64,000 bases of DNA from Nitrosospira multiformis (GCF_900111585.1 NZ_FOHI01000010.1:30670-94669), one strand, 5' to 3'. Shown: positions 34,705 to 43,549, counted from the first letter of the stretch. The notes: generated by a model from the letters alone, not told the origin. Numbers and translations are program-made.

Positions 34705-35133
34705 TTACTTCGAGGAGTGAGCGCGGCTCTCCGCGTTCACAATCTGTCCTTCACGTATGGCATATTCACGTTTCGCCTGCTCTAACGCCATTTGCCGGTG
34801 GGTGGCGGCTGCCCTGATGTTCTCATCTACATTTGCTTCGTATTTGTGAAGGAGAGCTGCGGTATGCGACTTCAAATCCTGCGCCTGGCGTCCGTAGAGA
34901 TAGCCCTTCTCTTCATAATGCTCGAGTAATTTTTTTTGCTCATCAGCCTTGGTTTGCATTTCCTTGGCCGCGTTCTCAAAATAGTTACTCAACGCATCAT
35001 GATCGCTGGGAGTTCTGGCATTCTGCGCTGCCCTGCGAATATTCGTGTTCTGAACAGCCTCATGCGGGCTCATTTGGGCACATGCAGCCAGTAAACTGAA
35101 GGATAAAATCGCGAAAATTCTCCTTGTTTTCAT
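34705..35133 (-). CDS. YLYG-family coiled-coil lipoprotein, member 1
   Basis: 142 residues from ATG 35133 (the frame to 35217 has no start signal). Lipobox LLAAC (Cys18). The mature part is helical with NYFENAAKEMQTKADEQKKL followed by the family core HYEEKGYLYGRQAQDLKSHT and then AAATHRQMALEQAKREY. Paralogous to the products at 37728 and 39202. Function unknown. Divergent from the SufR-like gene at 35445; its promoter at 35314-35361 shares architecture with the paralogues. Confidence 0.75.
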   Translation of the reverse strand: MKTRRIFAILSFSLLAACAQMSPHEAVQNTNIRRAAQNARTPSDHDALSNYFENAAKEMQTKADEQKKLLEHYEEKGYLYGRQAQDLKSHTAALLHKYEANVDENIRAAATHRQMALEQAKREYAIREGQIVNAESRAHSSK

Positions 35134-35313
35134 GTTGCGCTTTCCTTTAAAATCAATGCGGTTAATGCCAAAAGATACCGAAAAGATTACAAAAAACAGT
35201 GGAGTAGAATAAATCACAATTCCAGGATAACTCTGCCTGAAAATCAGGAGCAGGGTTGGGTGAAAGCAGAATCAAGGCGGATCAAACCCCGATTATTCTT
35301 TATTTGTGAAGGA

Positions 35314-35361
35314 ATTGTAAGAAATCATAGCTATTTTGTCAACTATTTTATGTTTAAAGTG
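35314..35361 (-). promoter_or_regulatory. Sigma-70-type promoter with conserved upstream box (member 1)
   Basis: On the minus strand: upstream box CACTTTAAACATAAAA (35346-35361), -35 TTGACA (35337-35342), 17-bp spacer, -10 TACAAT (35314-35319). The same box and spacing occur before the two paralogous genes. Confidence 0.7.
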
Positions 35362-35444
35362 TCTAAAGAAAAGGCGCAGGCTGTCAGTGGTCTATAATGA
35401 AGCCGGTAATTCTTATATGACGGGGGTGGAAGGGGGTATATCAG

Positions 35445-36086
35445 ATGCTAAATACGATAGGTGAACGGCAGAAGCAATTGCTTAAGCTTTTGCGTGGAAG
35501 CAGGCCAGGCCTGAGTGTGGATGAACTTTCAAAAGGTCTGGAGATTACAAGAAATGCAGTTCGGCAACATCTTTCTTCTCTGGAGGGTGCCGGTCTGGTA
35601 ACGGCTGGAAATACGCGCCCGTCAGGAGGCGGAAGACCTCAACAGCTTTATGTTCTTACCGAACTTGGCAAGGAGAGTTTTCCCCGTCAGTATTCCTGGC
35701 TGGCACAATTGGTATTGGCCTCGGTTCGGCGCGAAGAAGGCGTTGAAAACATGGGTAAGCGCTTGTCTGAAATCGGTGCAGGTATCGCAGAGCAGATACG
35801 CGGCCAATATCCGGACTTGAATACCAAGGAGGAAAAAATTGACAAGCTGACAGAAGTAATGGATCAGCTTGGCTACAACGCGAAAAGTGCTACCTTACCA
35901 AACGGCGAAAAGGTGATTGAAGCGGATAATTGCGTATTTCACCAGATGGCGGCAAAAGACATGGAAATCTGCCATCTGGACCGCGGACTCATGGAAACTT
36001 TTACCGACAGCAAGGTTGAGCAACATGAATGTATGGCTCGCGGGGGAGAATTATGTCGATTCAGGTTTGTATCCAAAAAGGAGTAG
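35445..36086 (+). CDS. SufR-like winged-helix regulator with Cys cluster
   Basis: 213 residues. N-terminal DeoR/ArsR-type winged helix (QKQLLKLLRGSRPGLSVDEL, GLEITRNAVRQHLSSLEGAG, GGGRPQQLYVLTELG). The C-terminus carries Cys in ADNCVFHQMA, MEICHLDRG, HECMARGGELCRF; three of them follow the spacing of the Fe-S ligands of SufR-type repressors. It would sense Fe-S or redox status. Terminator directly at the stop codon; divergent from the YLYG lipoprotein gene. Confidence 0.75.
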   Translation: MLNTIGERQKQLLKLLRGSRPGLSVDELSKGLEITRNAVRQHLSSLEGAGLVTAGNTRPSGGGRPQQLYVLTELGKESFPRQYSWLAQLVLASVRREEGVENMGKRLSEIGAGIAEQIRGQYPDLNTKEEKIDKLTEVMDQLGYNAKSATLPNGEKVIEADNCVFHQMAAKDMEICHLDRGLMETFTDSKVEQHECMARGGELCRFRFVSKKE

Positions 36087-36104
36087 TTTCTACTCCTTTT
36101 TTTT
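36075..36104 (+). terminator. Rho-independent terminator overlapping the regulator's stop codon
   Basis: AAAAGGAGTA and TACTCCTTTT around a 5-base loop, continuing into eight Ts. The TAG stop of the SufR-like gene lies inside the stem. Confidence 0.85.
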
Positions 36105-36144
36105 GCCTCCATTTTCTGTTTTTCCTTTATTGATTTAAATCCCA

Positions 36145-36858
36145 TCACCCCTTCGACAGTAACAGTAATGTCGATTCCACCAGTATATCCACACCGTTTT
36201 CCCCCATTATAGCCTTGGCCGGTATATTTTCCCCGGCGCGCCATCTTGCTACTGCATTATGCTTTGATTCGCCGCTCACCAGAAATATTATCCTTCGCGA
36301 ACGATTTAAACGTGTCGCACTCAGTGACACGCGCTGTGGGGGACGCTTGGGAGAGTTGAATATTGCCAGTGTATCAGGCGAATCCGGCGCCATTCCCCAA
36401 TCATTACCCGGGAACAGGCTTGCGGTATGGCCATCCGAACCGAGTCCGAGCAGTGTCAAGTCGAAATAACCCACACCGCGCAATGTTTGTGCATACGCTT
36501 CCGCAGCTTTATCTGCGCGGGGACCATTGGGGATGGCATGAATCTGGGCCGGAGGAATGGGCACATGGCTAAGCCATGCTTCTTCTGCCATATGGGAATT
36601 CAGTTCTTCCTGAGTGGGCGGCATGCAGCGTTCGTCTCCATAATAGATATGCCAGAGAGACCAATCTGCTGGCGCGCTGCATAATCTCCGATAGATTTCG
36701 CGCGGCGATTCACCCCCGGCAAGAACGAGATTAAAGCGTCCACGCTCCTGAATGGCAGAGGCGGCGCTATCCAGGATAGCAGCCACGGCTGCATCCTGGA
36801 GGGCGGTCAGGTCGGCGTATTCATGCCATCTGTATTGTTGGAGATCGGTTGATTCCAT
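36145..36858 (-). CDS. pgl: 6-phosphogluconolactonase
   Basis: 237 residues, the usual length for Pgl of the NagB/SugarP isomerase fold. Recognisable segments are NLVLAGGESPREIYRRLC, WHIYYGDERCMPPTQEELNS and LLGLGSDGHTASLFPGN. It hydrolyses 6-phosphogluconolactone in the oxidative pentose-phosphate pathway. AAGGA lies nine bases before the ATG. gnd and tal are about 6 kb downstream on the same strand, not in one operon. Confidence 0.9.
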   Translation of the reverse strand: MESTDLQQYRWHEYADLTALQDAAVAAILDSAASAIQERGRFNLVLAGGESPREIYRRLCSAPADWSLWHIYYGDERCMPPTQEELNSHMAEEAWLSHVPIPPAQIHAIPNGPRADKAAEAYAQTLRGVGYFDLTLLGLGSDGHTASLFPGNDWGMAPDSPDTLAIFNSPKRPPQRVSLSATRLNRSRRIIFLVSGESKHNAVARWRAGENIPAKAIMGENGVDILVESTLLLLSKG

Positions 36859-36921
36859 CAGTAGAAATTCCTTTGTTATTTTGATGTGTAACCATAATGA
36901 ACATTGACGCGGGTTGCTTCG

Positions 36922-37326
36922 TCAGTCTTGCCGTATGGCCCATCTTCCGCTACCCAGGAAAAATATCGTAAGACCCGAAAATAAATAAAACCCTTGCAAT
37001 TCAAGCGCCCACCCTCCCGTGTTGGTGAATGTAAATAACTGATCAGAGTGGGCCAATAGAAGCGCAAAAATCATGTTACCGAAGATCAGCAAACCGCCGA
37101 GACGCGAGAAAAAACCGAAGATCACCATTAGCGCCGCGACGACTTCACCGAGGTAAACTCCGTAAGCCAGTATGGGCGGTAAATCGATGCCGGTCAGTTG
37201 CTTGCTGATGAAATCAAGGGATGCCGGGTTAAGTATTTTGTGCAACCCGTGAAATAGTATCAATACTCCTACAGTCAAGCGCAGAATCAATTTGCCTAAA
37301 TCATCATTTCGGAGGAAATTTTGCAT
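36922..37326 (-). CDS. DoxX-family membrane protein
   Basis: 134 residues with four hydrophobic helices; KLILRLTVGVLILFHGLHKI opens as in DoxX/DoxD proteins, followed by LAYGVYLGEVVAALMVIFGF. AAGGA precedes the ATG. Precise role unknown; DoxX proteins are often tied to redox or thiol stress. It lies just upstream of pgl on the same strand (63 bp) and may be co-transcribed. Confidence 0.78.
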   Translation of the reverse strand: MQNFLRNDDLGKLILRLTVGVLILFHGLHKILNPASLDFISKQLTGIDLPPILAYGVYLGEVVAALMVIFGFFSRLGGLLIFGNMIFALLLAHSDQLFTFTNTGGWALELQGFYLFSGLTIFFLGSGRWAIRQD

Positions 37327-37727
37327 AAGTATCCTTGAGAAGTTGGATATCGAAGGCCCAAATCCATTCGCTTCTTATTTATCTGGACTTCACCGCTTCA
37401 CAAATTATTGTGGACCCATCCGGGTAATTATTTGTGACGGTCATATTCCAGATAACCCGTTCAGCATATCATGGCTGGAAGCCGGATCGGCAGTTGACAG
37501 GACAAACAACCAAGTTTTAGCGGGTATCGGTAGCCCCCAGGTCATCATTATTTAGCGGAATTTCAGCTAACTCCAATGAGTCGTCAGTAAAGAAATCTGG
37601 GAAAGTATCGTATCTTGAGGGACTGGAGCAGGACTGCTTGCCGTCCGTGAGGATGAAGGGAAAAAGTGGGAGTTTGGCTATATCGCTGTGGAATTTCTCC
37701 GTATGCTCTTACCTCCCCCCCTTGCTC
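37327..37727. other. Intergenic stretch
   Basis: About 400 bp, no supported gene, repeat or terminator seen; short frames on the plus strand are not protein-like. Confidence 0.3.
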
Positions 37728-38204
37728 TTATTTCGGTAAAACAGTTGAGTCATAGGATTCAACAACGCTCAACCTTTGAGTTTTTGACGCAGGGCGATTT
37801 TTTTCTTTAAATGTCAAAGCAATTTGACGGTGAGAGGCAGCTTCTCTTGCATCTGCCTTTGCAGCCTCTTCATATTTTCTTACCAGGGCTTCAGTATGCG
37901 CTTGCAGGTCCTGCGCTTTTTTTCCGTACAGGTAGCTTTTTTCCTCGTAATGCGCAAGCATCACCTGCAGTTCCTTTATCTTCGCCCGTGATTTTCTTGC
38001 TTCATCTTCGTAGTATTTGGCAACCGTCTCATGTTTTTTCATGAGCTCATCTTCGAAATGACTCTCGGCTGCCGCGTGTGCATTTGAGTTCTGCTCATCA
38101 TTCTGCGCAAGGGTCTGGGTGATCCGGGTATCAGAATGATCAGCCGCCTGGGCGATTGGTGCTAGTAAAATCAACATGATAAGCAGAGTGCCAGTCTGTC
38201 TCAT
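37728..38204 (-). CDS. YLYG-family coiled-coil exported protein, member 2
   Basis: 158 residues from ATG 38204. A signal peptide ends near IAQAA; there is no lipobox Cys, unlike member 1. Mature part: long helix with KYYEDEARKSRAKIKELQVM, core HYEEKSYLYGKKAQDLQAHT and EEAAKADAREAASHRQIAL. Closest in pattern to member 3 but with a longer tail. Probably periplasmic; function unknown. Promoter at 38271-38317 has the shared box. Confidence 0.72.
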   Translation of the reverse strand: MRQTGTLLIMLILLAPIAQAADHSDTRITQTLAQNDEQNSNAHAAAESHFEDELMKKHETVAKYYEDEARKSRAKIKELQVMLAHYEEKSYLYGKKAQDLQAHTEALVRKYEEAAKADAREAASHRQIALTFKEKNRPASKTQRLSVVESYDSTVLPK

Positions 38205-38270
38205 TGTTTTACCGGAGCAGAGTATCAAATGGCGTTGCCTTAGCAGGTAAAAAAACGGTGAACGTACTTA

Positions 38271-38317
38271 ATGCTAGTTTATGTAAGTTACTTCGTCAAT
38301 TTTTTATGTTTAAAGTG
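38271..38317 (-). promoter_or_regulatory. Sigma-70-type promoter with conserved upstream box (member 2)
   Basis: On the minus strand: box CACTTTAAACATAAAA (38302-38317), -35 TTGACG (38294-38299), 17-bp spacer, -10 TAGCAT (38271-38276). Same order and spacing as the paralogous promoters. Confidence 0.6.
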
Positions 38318-38543
38318 GTTCAGGCAAGGGACAGAGGTTGCAGTTGTGCTCAGGGCACCGGAGCAGATAGGGAATAGATCCGAATGCCCGCATCGGTTGC
38401 CTGAATGAAATATGCGCATCCTGCGGCAAGAGCGCACGGATTTTTATTGAAGAGGGATGTTACCAGGAGCGGCGCCGATGCAATGGGCAGAAAAATACAC
38501 TCAACATTGCATCGGCTGCGTTTGTTGCTATTTTGAAAAAATG

Positions 38544-38732
38544 TTAGCGAACTTCTGTAAGTACAGCGGGTTTTTGTAAGGCGGCTACTCTGTAATTGCT
38601 CTTATCGATAGTTGCGATGGAATAGCTGTTTTCTTTGGCAGTGGCGACACCCGCAGCATTAAACCCAGCAAAAACCAGCGCAACGGCCAGGCTCATCGAA
38701 TAGAAAATGCCCACTGTTCTGCCTTTAATCAT
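38544..38732 (-). CDS. Small exported hypothetical protein
   Basis: About 62 residues; the ATG at 38732 follows GGAGGG. A signal peptide is visible (SMSLAVALVFAGFNAAGVAT, cleavage near ATA/KEN). The short mature part (about 35 residues, ENSYSIATIDKSNYRVAALQ) has no known motif. It lies between two YLYG-family genes and its upstream region carries three TGTGAAG repeats of the type seen before member 3, suggesting shared control. Confidence 0.55.
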   Translation of the reverse strand: MIKGRTVGIFYSMSLAVALVFAGFNAAGVATAKENSYSIATIDKSNYRVAALQKPAVLTEVR

Positions 38733-38744
38733 CATACCCTCCAC

Positions 38745-39201
38745 GAAATCAATAGCGAAAAAAGCTACTTTTTGAAGCTACGTTTGTTACTTCTTACTAC
38801 GTTTGTGAAGCATGTGTGAAGAATATGTGAAGAAATCACATTTGTAAAGTATTTTCGATAAAAACTTGCTTTAGTTGAGCCCCCTCAATCTTGCGTTAAT
38901 TTCCGTTTTTCGATCAGTTGAAGAATGATTGATCCAGCATGAATCTTTCTGCTTGATTAGAAAAGCGTTTGTGAGGACGTTATTTCAGAGCGGCATAAAA
39001 CCGATTTTATTGGGGAATACGCAGCGAGTTTTGTTACGGTTGAGATTCCGCAACAATTTAGAAAAGAGGGAAGATATCCTCGGAACCGAGGGATAAGATA
39101 GCCTGAAGGTATGAAATATTGGTGGCAATATACAGATGTTCATCCATACATTGCTGTTTCTGATTACATCACTCTGAGATTAACTCAGGCAGGAACAGAT
39201 C
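38745..39201. other. Intergenic stretch with regulatory repeats
   Basis: About 460 bp. The part nearest the gene at 38732 holds the TGTGAAG repeats listed separately; the remainder, including a short hairpin near 39077-39092 (CCTC/GAGG), shows no gene. Confidence 0.35.
38804..38832. promoter_or_regulatory. Three direct repeats with 11-bp period
   Basis: TGTGAAG at 38804, 38815 and 38826, each 11 bp apart, followed by a related TTTGTAAAG. Eleven-bp direct repeats are the binding pattern of OmpR/PhoB-type regulators. A two-copy version (ATGTGAAGAATATGTGAA) lies at 39704-39721 inside the promoter of member 3. Confidence 0.6.
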
Positions 39202-39642
39202 CTAATGCAAGTCGAAAATCGTACTCAGCTTTTGAAGGCTGCCACTGGGAGTGAGGGAGGTGGGGTCGTTTTCTTCAAGCTGCGAAGCCATTTGCCGGTG
39301 CAGTGCCGCTTCCCTGGTATTGGCTTGCGTCTCCTTCTCATACTTGCGTGCTAATGCGTAAGTATGGGCCAGCATGTCCTGAGCTTCTCTACCGTAGAGA
39401 TAGCTTTTATCCTCATACTGCTCGAGCAGGTGTTCCTGCTCCTGTGCTTTTGCCTGCGTCTCCACGGCCGCGTTGTCGTAATATCCGGCGACGACTTCGT
39501 GATCACTTCTGGTCACCGCGTTACGCGATGCGGCCTCGACATCAAAACTTTCCACCTCGGCCGTTGCCTGGACGGGCAAGCTCATTGCGACTATAAGGCT
39601 GAACAGGAAGAATGTAGCGATAATTTTATCGATCTTCATCAT
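39202..39642 (-). CDS. YLYG-family coiled-coil exported protein, member 3
   Basis: About 146 residues (GTG/ATG/ATG cluster at 39645-39639, GAGG just upstream). Signal peptide IIATFFLFSLIVAMSLPVQA, no lipobox. Mature part: GYYDNAAVETQAKAQEQEHL, core QYEDKSYLYGREAQDMLAHT, then ETQANTREAALHRQMASQLE. Shares with members 1 and 2 a region NARTPSDHD/NAVTRSDHE ahead of the coiled coil. Function unknown. Confidence 0.72.
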   Translation of the reverse strand: MMKIDKIIATFFLFSLIVAMSLPVQATAEVESFDVEAASRNAVTRSDHEVVAGYYDNAAVETQAKAQEQEHLLEQYEDKSYLYGREAQDMLAHTYALARKYEKETQANTREAALHRQMASQLEENDPTSLTPSGSLQKLSTIFDLH

Positions 39643-39709
39643 CACACCTCTTCAGCATTTTGGAATAACCGAATCAATCACGTTAATAACAGCCAGCTTC
39701 TATATGTGA

Positions 39710-39757
39710 AGAATATGTGAATTTCCAAACTTTGTCAACTTGTTTATGTTTTAAGTG
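39710..39757 (-). promoter_or_regulatory. Sigma-70-type promoter with conserved upstream box (member 3)
   Basis: On the minus strand: box CACTTAAAACATAAACA (39741-39757), -35 TTGACA (39733-39738), 17-bp spacer, -10 TATTCT (39710-39715). TTCACA repeats 11 bp apart overlap the -10. Confidence 0.68.
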
Positions 39758-40316
39758 TGATTAGAATGACATCCGTCAACTTTTGCTGATTTGTCATCGC
39801 GTTGTTTTTCTTTCCATATTGTAGGGAAGAGTCTCACCTTTCATGTTCTGGGCTTCATTCCCGCTGAGCTGCTTCACATTTTGATATTGAACTATTGATG
39901 CTTCTCACGGATCTATAGGGGGCTGGGCAATCGGTAGAAGGAGGGGGAAAACCAGCCAGGCCTGGAGCCGATGATCTTCACCTGATACGTTAATGGACGC
40001 GGTTAGGAGCATGTGATGGCTAGCCATCGTTGTGCGAGAGCGCGCCTATGAATGGTTTTCCAGACCTGCTGGAAGGCGCAGTCGCAACTTCCCTAGAAAT
40101 TGCCAGTATCCACCAGGCAAATAATCGGACCTGTTTCAAGAAACTGTCGCTGTTGAAGATAGCGCTGTTTTTGTTCAGCAAAGCTGTAGGATGGTTTTCC
40201 CCTCACGAAGAATGCCGCACAGGTACAATGTGGCACATGCAAAGAAAATATCGTGAGAAGCGAAGTTCCTCGCTCGTTCTGACAGCATCCTTGGATGCTT
40301 CCACCAAAGTGGGTCT

Positions 40317-40342
40317 CCCGAATTGGTTTTCGGGATGTTTTT
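40317..40342 (+). terminator. Rho-independent terminator
   Basis: CCCGAA (40317-40322), loop TTGGTT, TTCGGG (40329-40334), then ATGTTTTT. It shields the hybrid kinase gene from upstream transcription; the transcript it ends is not identified. Confidence 0.6.
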
Positions 40343-40428
40343 AGCGCTACTTGCGCTGGGTCTTCCATCAATTTAATTCTTCATTAAATTCTGCAATAAG
40401 AAAAAACAGCGGAACTGGATTACTCGCA

Positions 40429-42345
40429 ATGGAACCTTCTCCTGTTTCTATCGAGTCATACGCTGAATCAGAACGCTTTCAGCTCTTTGTTGCCAGCGTC
40501 ACTGACTACGCGCTTTACATGCTCAGCCCCGAAGGCCGCGTCTGCAGTTGGAATGCGGGTGCGCAGAGGTTTAAAGGCTATACGGCTGAAGAAATCATAG
40601 GTCAGCACTTTTCCCGGTTTTATACAGAGGAAGATAGGGCAGCCAACATTCCATTCAAGGCCTTGCAAACGGCAATCAACGAGGGAAGATTCGAAGATGA
40701 AGGCTGGCGCGTACGCAAGGATGGCAATCGGTTCTGGGCCAGCATCGTCATTGATCCAATTCGGGATACCAAGGGCACGCTGATTGGCTTCGCTAAAATC
40801 ACCCGTGACATTACCGAGCGCAAGAAGGCAACCGAGGCTCTGCATGCCAGTGAAGAGCAATTCCGGTTACTGGTCGAGAGCGTGACAGACTACGCGATCT
40901 ACATGCTGTCGGTGGATGGCACCATTACCAATTGGAATCCAGGGGCACGCCGGATCACTGGTTTCACCCAAACTGAAGCCGTTGGCACTCATTTCTCCCG
41001 CTTTTATATAGAGGAAGACAAGGCCGAGGGCTTGCCATTGGTGGCATTACAGACCGCGGAAGCGGAGGGTCGCTTTGAAGGCGAAGGCTGGCGGGTACGG
41101 AAAGATGGCTCCAGGTTTTGGGCAAATGTAGTGATAGGCCCAATTAGAAACGATCTTGGCGAATTGATTGGTTTTGCAAAAATCACGCGTGATATCACGG
41201 AAAAGCGAGAGGCCGAACAGGCGCTGGAGCGTGCCAAAGAAGCCTTGTTCCAGTCCCAGAAACTGGAAGCGATCGGCAAATTGACGGGCGGTATCGCTCA
41301 CGACTTCAATAACTTGCTTAACGTCATTGTCAACGGGATTGAAATCCTTATAAAGGAGGCACAGACGCCAACTTCCACCAGGATGATCGAGAGCATGCAG
41401 CGCGCTGCCGCTCAGGGGACCATGTTAACGCAACAATTGTTGACGTTTGCTCGTAAGCAACCCTTAAAGCAAGATAAGTACAATTTGAATCACGTCATAC
41501 GTTCTTTTGAACCGGTACTCCGCAGAGCCAATAAAAGTTCTATTGAGTTTGAGGTGAAACTTGATCCGCTTTTACCACCGGTAATCATCGATGCACCGCA
41601 CTTCGAGGCGGCGTTATTAAACCTGGTTATCAATGCGCGTGATGCTACGCCCGATGGGGGCGCTATTACATTGAGTACTGAACAACTCGAACTGGGTGAA
41701 AAGGAAATCAATGAGCTGCCCGCAGGATGCTATGTGAAAGTTACTGTGAAAGATACCGGCACAGGGATGTCGCCGGAAGTGGCGGCGCAAGCCGTGGAGC
41801 CGTTCTTTACCACGAAGGACGTTGGCAAAGGGTCAGGGCTGGGGCTGAGTCAGGTGTACGGGACGATCAAGCAATTCGACGGGGATATGGTAATTGAGAC
41901 GACGGTGGGCAGAGGCACTGCTATTTCCCTATTCGTGCCAGCGCTGGAAGGGGACACGAATGAAGGTTCCGGTGGCTTGGCAAGCGGAAATGAGAAGGCA
42001 TTGGTGGTGGATGATCAGGCGGATGTTCTGGATATCACCATTGAATTGTTCCGGAACATGGGCTATGACGTGCTATCCGCAAACACGGGTGAGAATGCAC
42101 TGGAAATCCTCAAAAAGACGCCGGATATCGATGTTCTATTCAGTGATGTTGTCATGCCAGGGATGAGCGGTATTGATCTTGCCCGAGAGGCACGTAGCCT
42201 TCTTCCCAATATCAAAGTAATCTTGGCTTCGGGTTATACCTTTCCTGCATCAAGAGCAGAAAATCCTCCCATGGAAAACTTTAGATTTATAAGGAAGCCT
42301 TATCGTATTTCAGAAATAGCCAAAATGCTCCGAATGGCGGACTAG
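40429..42345 (+). CDS. PAS-PAS hybrid histidine kinase with C-terminal receiver
   Basis: About 638 residues, no membrane helix, so cytoplasmic. Residues about 15-130 and 140-255 are two PAS/PAC units that are near duplicates (SVTDYALYML / SVTDYAIYML; EGWRVRKDGNRFWAS / EGWRVRKDGSRFWAN; both end GFAKITRDITE). Then the HisKA H-box (GGIAHDFNNLLNVIVNGIEI), HATPase (NLVINARDATPDGG, KDTGTGMSPEVA, GKGSGLGLSQVYG) and a receiver domain with Asp in VLFSDVVMPGMSG. Start chosen at ATG 40429, in frame with a longer one at 40351. Signal and output unknown; no regulator gene adjoins it. Confidence 0.88.
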   Translation: MEPSPVSIESYAESERFQLFVASVTDYALYMLSPEGRVCSWNAGAQRFKGYTAEEIIGQHFSRFYTEEDRAANIPFKALQTAINEGRFEDEGWRVRKDGNRFWASIVIDPIRDTKGTLIGFAKITRDITERKKATEALHASEEQFRLLVESVTDYAIYMLSVDGTITNWNPGARRITGFTQTEAVGTHFSRFYIEEDKAEGLPLVALQTAEAEGRFEGEGWRVRKDGSRFWANVVIGPIRNDLGELIGFAKITRDITEKREAEQALERAKEALFQSQKLEAIGKLTGGIAHDFNNLLNVIVNGIEILIKEAQTPTSTRMIESMQRAAAQGTMLTQQLLTFARKQPLKQDKYNLNHVIRSFEPVLRRANKSSIEFEVKLDPLLPPVIIDAPHFEAALLNLVINARDATPDGGAITLSTEQLELGEKEINELPAGCYVKVTVKDTGTGMSPEVAAQAVEPFFTTKDVGKGSGLGLSQVYGTIKQFDGDMVIETTVGRGTAISLFVPALEGDTNEGSGGLASGNEKALVVDDQADVLDITIELFRNMGYDVLSANTGENALEILKKTPDIDVLFSDVVMPGMSGIDLAREARSLLPNIKVILASGYTFPASRAENPPMENFRFIRKPYRISEIAKMLRMAD

Positions 42346-42643
42346 TGTAATTTCCCCATTGGGGACGCCATCTTGATTGAAAAAGTTTTCCCAAGTCAGC
42401 CATTCGCTATGGAGCGAAGGAAAGCTTTGATCGCTATTGAATTTTGCAGGATTGCTTCGCATATGCGAAACAATCCATAAGCCACTTGCCAGCCCTTCCT
42501 TTGTCCATTTCCTCACCGGACCCGACCTTTTAGCGTTGCTGTTGCTCCAAGCGTAAATATCGCAACCTTCAATCTTAAAGCTATAACTCAGAGCTATGAC
42601 TCAGCGCGAACACCCTTTCCGGGCCTAAGGGTTTATCGTACGG
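42346..42643. other. Intergenic stretch between convergent genes
   Basis: 298 bp; a minus-strand frame overlapping the kinase end is a shadow. No terminator with a clear T-run found. Confidence 0.25.
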
Positions 42644-43549
42644 CTACTCCTTCTTCATTGCATGTCCGCCGAACTGATTGCGGAGCGCCGATAGCAGCTT
42701 GTCGGAGAACGAATCAGAATCCCGTGATTGCAATCGTTGCAACAACGACAAGGTAATGACAGGCGCGGCGACGTTCAGGTCTATCGCCTCGGCTACCGTC
42801 CAGCGTCCCTCTCCGGAATCGGCAACATAGGGTGCGATGCCTTCGAGACCGGGGTTTTTTTCCAGGGCAGCAGCGGTCAGATCAAGCAGCCAGGATTGAA
42901 CCACGCTGCCGTAGCGCCAGATTTCCGCAACCTGATGCAAGTCCAGCTTGAATTCTTTCTTATGGTGCATGATTGCAAAACCTTCGCCGTAGGCCTGCAT
43001 TATTCCGTACTCGATGCCATTGTGGACCATTTTGGTAAAATGACCCGCGCCACATGGACCAACGTGACCCCATCCTTTATTTGGGCCGGGAGCAAGAGTT
43101 TCAAAGAGGGGTCGCAGGTGTGCCACCACGGCATCGTTGCCGCCTACCATCATACTGTAGCCGTTTTCAAGGCCCCAGACACCGCCGCTGGTGCCCACAT
43201 CGACATAGTGAATCTGACGTGTTCTGAGCGTTTCCGCGCGGCGCAGAGTATCCTTGTAATCCGAGTTTCCGCCATCGATGATGACGTCATCAGCCTCCAG
43301 CAGCGGCATCAAAATGCCGATGGTTTCATCCACCGGTTTTCCTGACGGAATCATCAGCCAGATGATGCGCTGCGGCTTCAACTTGCTAACCAGCTCCTCC
43401 ACCGAGGAGGCAGCGACGAGGCCTTTTTCTTCCAACTGCTTCACCGTATCAGTGCTGCGAGCATAACCCGCCACCTGGTGTCCCGCCTGCAGCAGCCGTT
43501 GCGACATCGCGCCTCCCATTCGCCCCAATCCAATCATTCCCAGTTCCAT
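42644..43549 (-). CDS. gnd: 6-phosphogluconate dehydrogenase, decarboxylating (short GndA type)
   Basis: 301 residues, the length of the short, often NAD-dependent Gnd group, rather than about 470. Rossmann motif GLGRMGGAM at residue 8, IIDGGNSDY, substrate region VDVGTSGGVWGLENGYS, and the catalytic Lys/Asn block GAGHFTKMVHNGIEYG. Oxidises 6-phosphogluconate to ribulose 5-phosphate and CO2. GGAGGG directly before the ATG. Downstream of tal on the same strand with a 50-bp gap, so probably one operon. Confidence 0.92.
   Translation of the reverse strand: MELGMIGLGRMGGAMSQRLLQAGHQVAGYARSTDTVKQLEEKGLVAASSVEELVSKLKPQRIIWLMIPSGKPVDETIGILMPLLEADDVIIDGGNSDYKDTLRRAETLRTRQIHYVDVGTSGGVWGLENGYSMMVGGNDAVVAHLRPLFETLAPGPNKGWGHVGPCGAGHFTKMVHNGIEYGIMQAYGEGFAIMHHKKEFKLDLHQVAEIWRYGSVVQSWLLDLTAAALEKNPGLEGIAPYVADSGEGRWTVAEAIDLNVAAPVITLSLLQRLQSRDSDSFSDKLLSALRNQFGGHAMKKE

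Larger units (their letters stand above)
39646..40428. other. 780-bp stretch without a supported gene
   Basis: Holds the member 3 promoter and, at its right end, a terminator. A 104-codon frame at 40030-40344 runs through that terminator, lacks a ribosome-binding site and is not accepted as a gene. An untranslated RNA ending at 40342 is possible. Confidence 0.3.

Noticed and set aside
40030..40344. 104-codon plus-strand frame before the hybrid kinase
   Set aside because: It reads through the terminator hairpin at 40317, lacks a start signal and has no recognisable motif.
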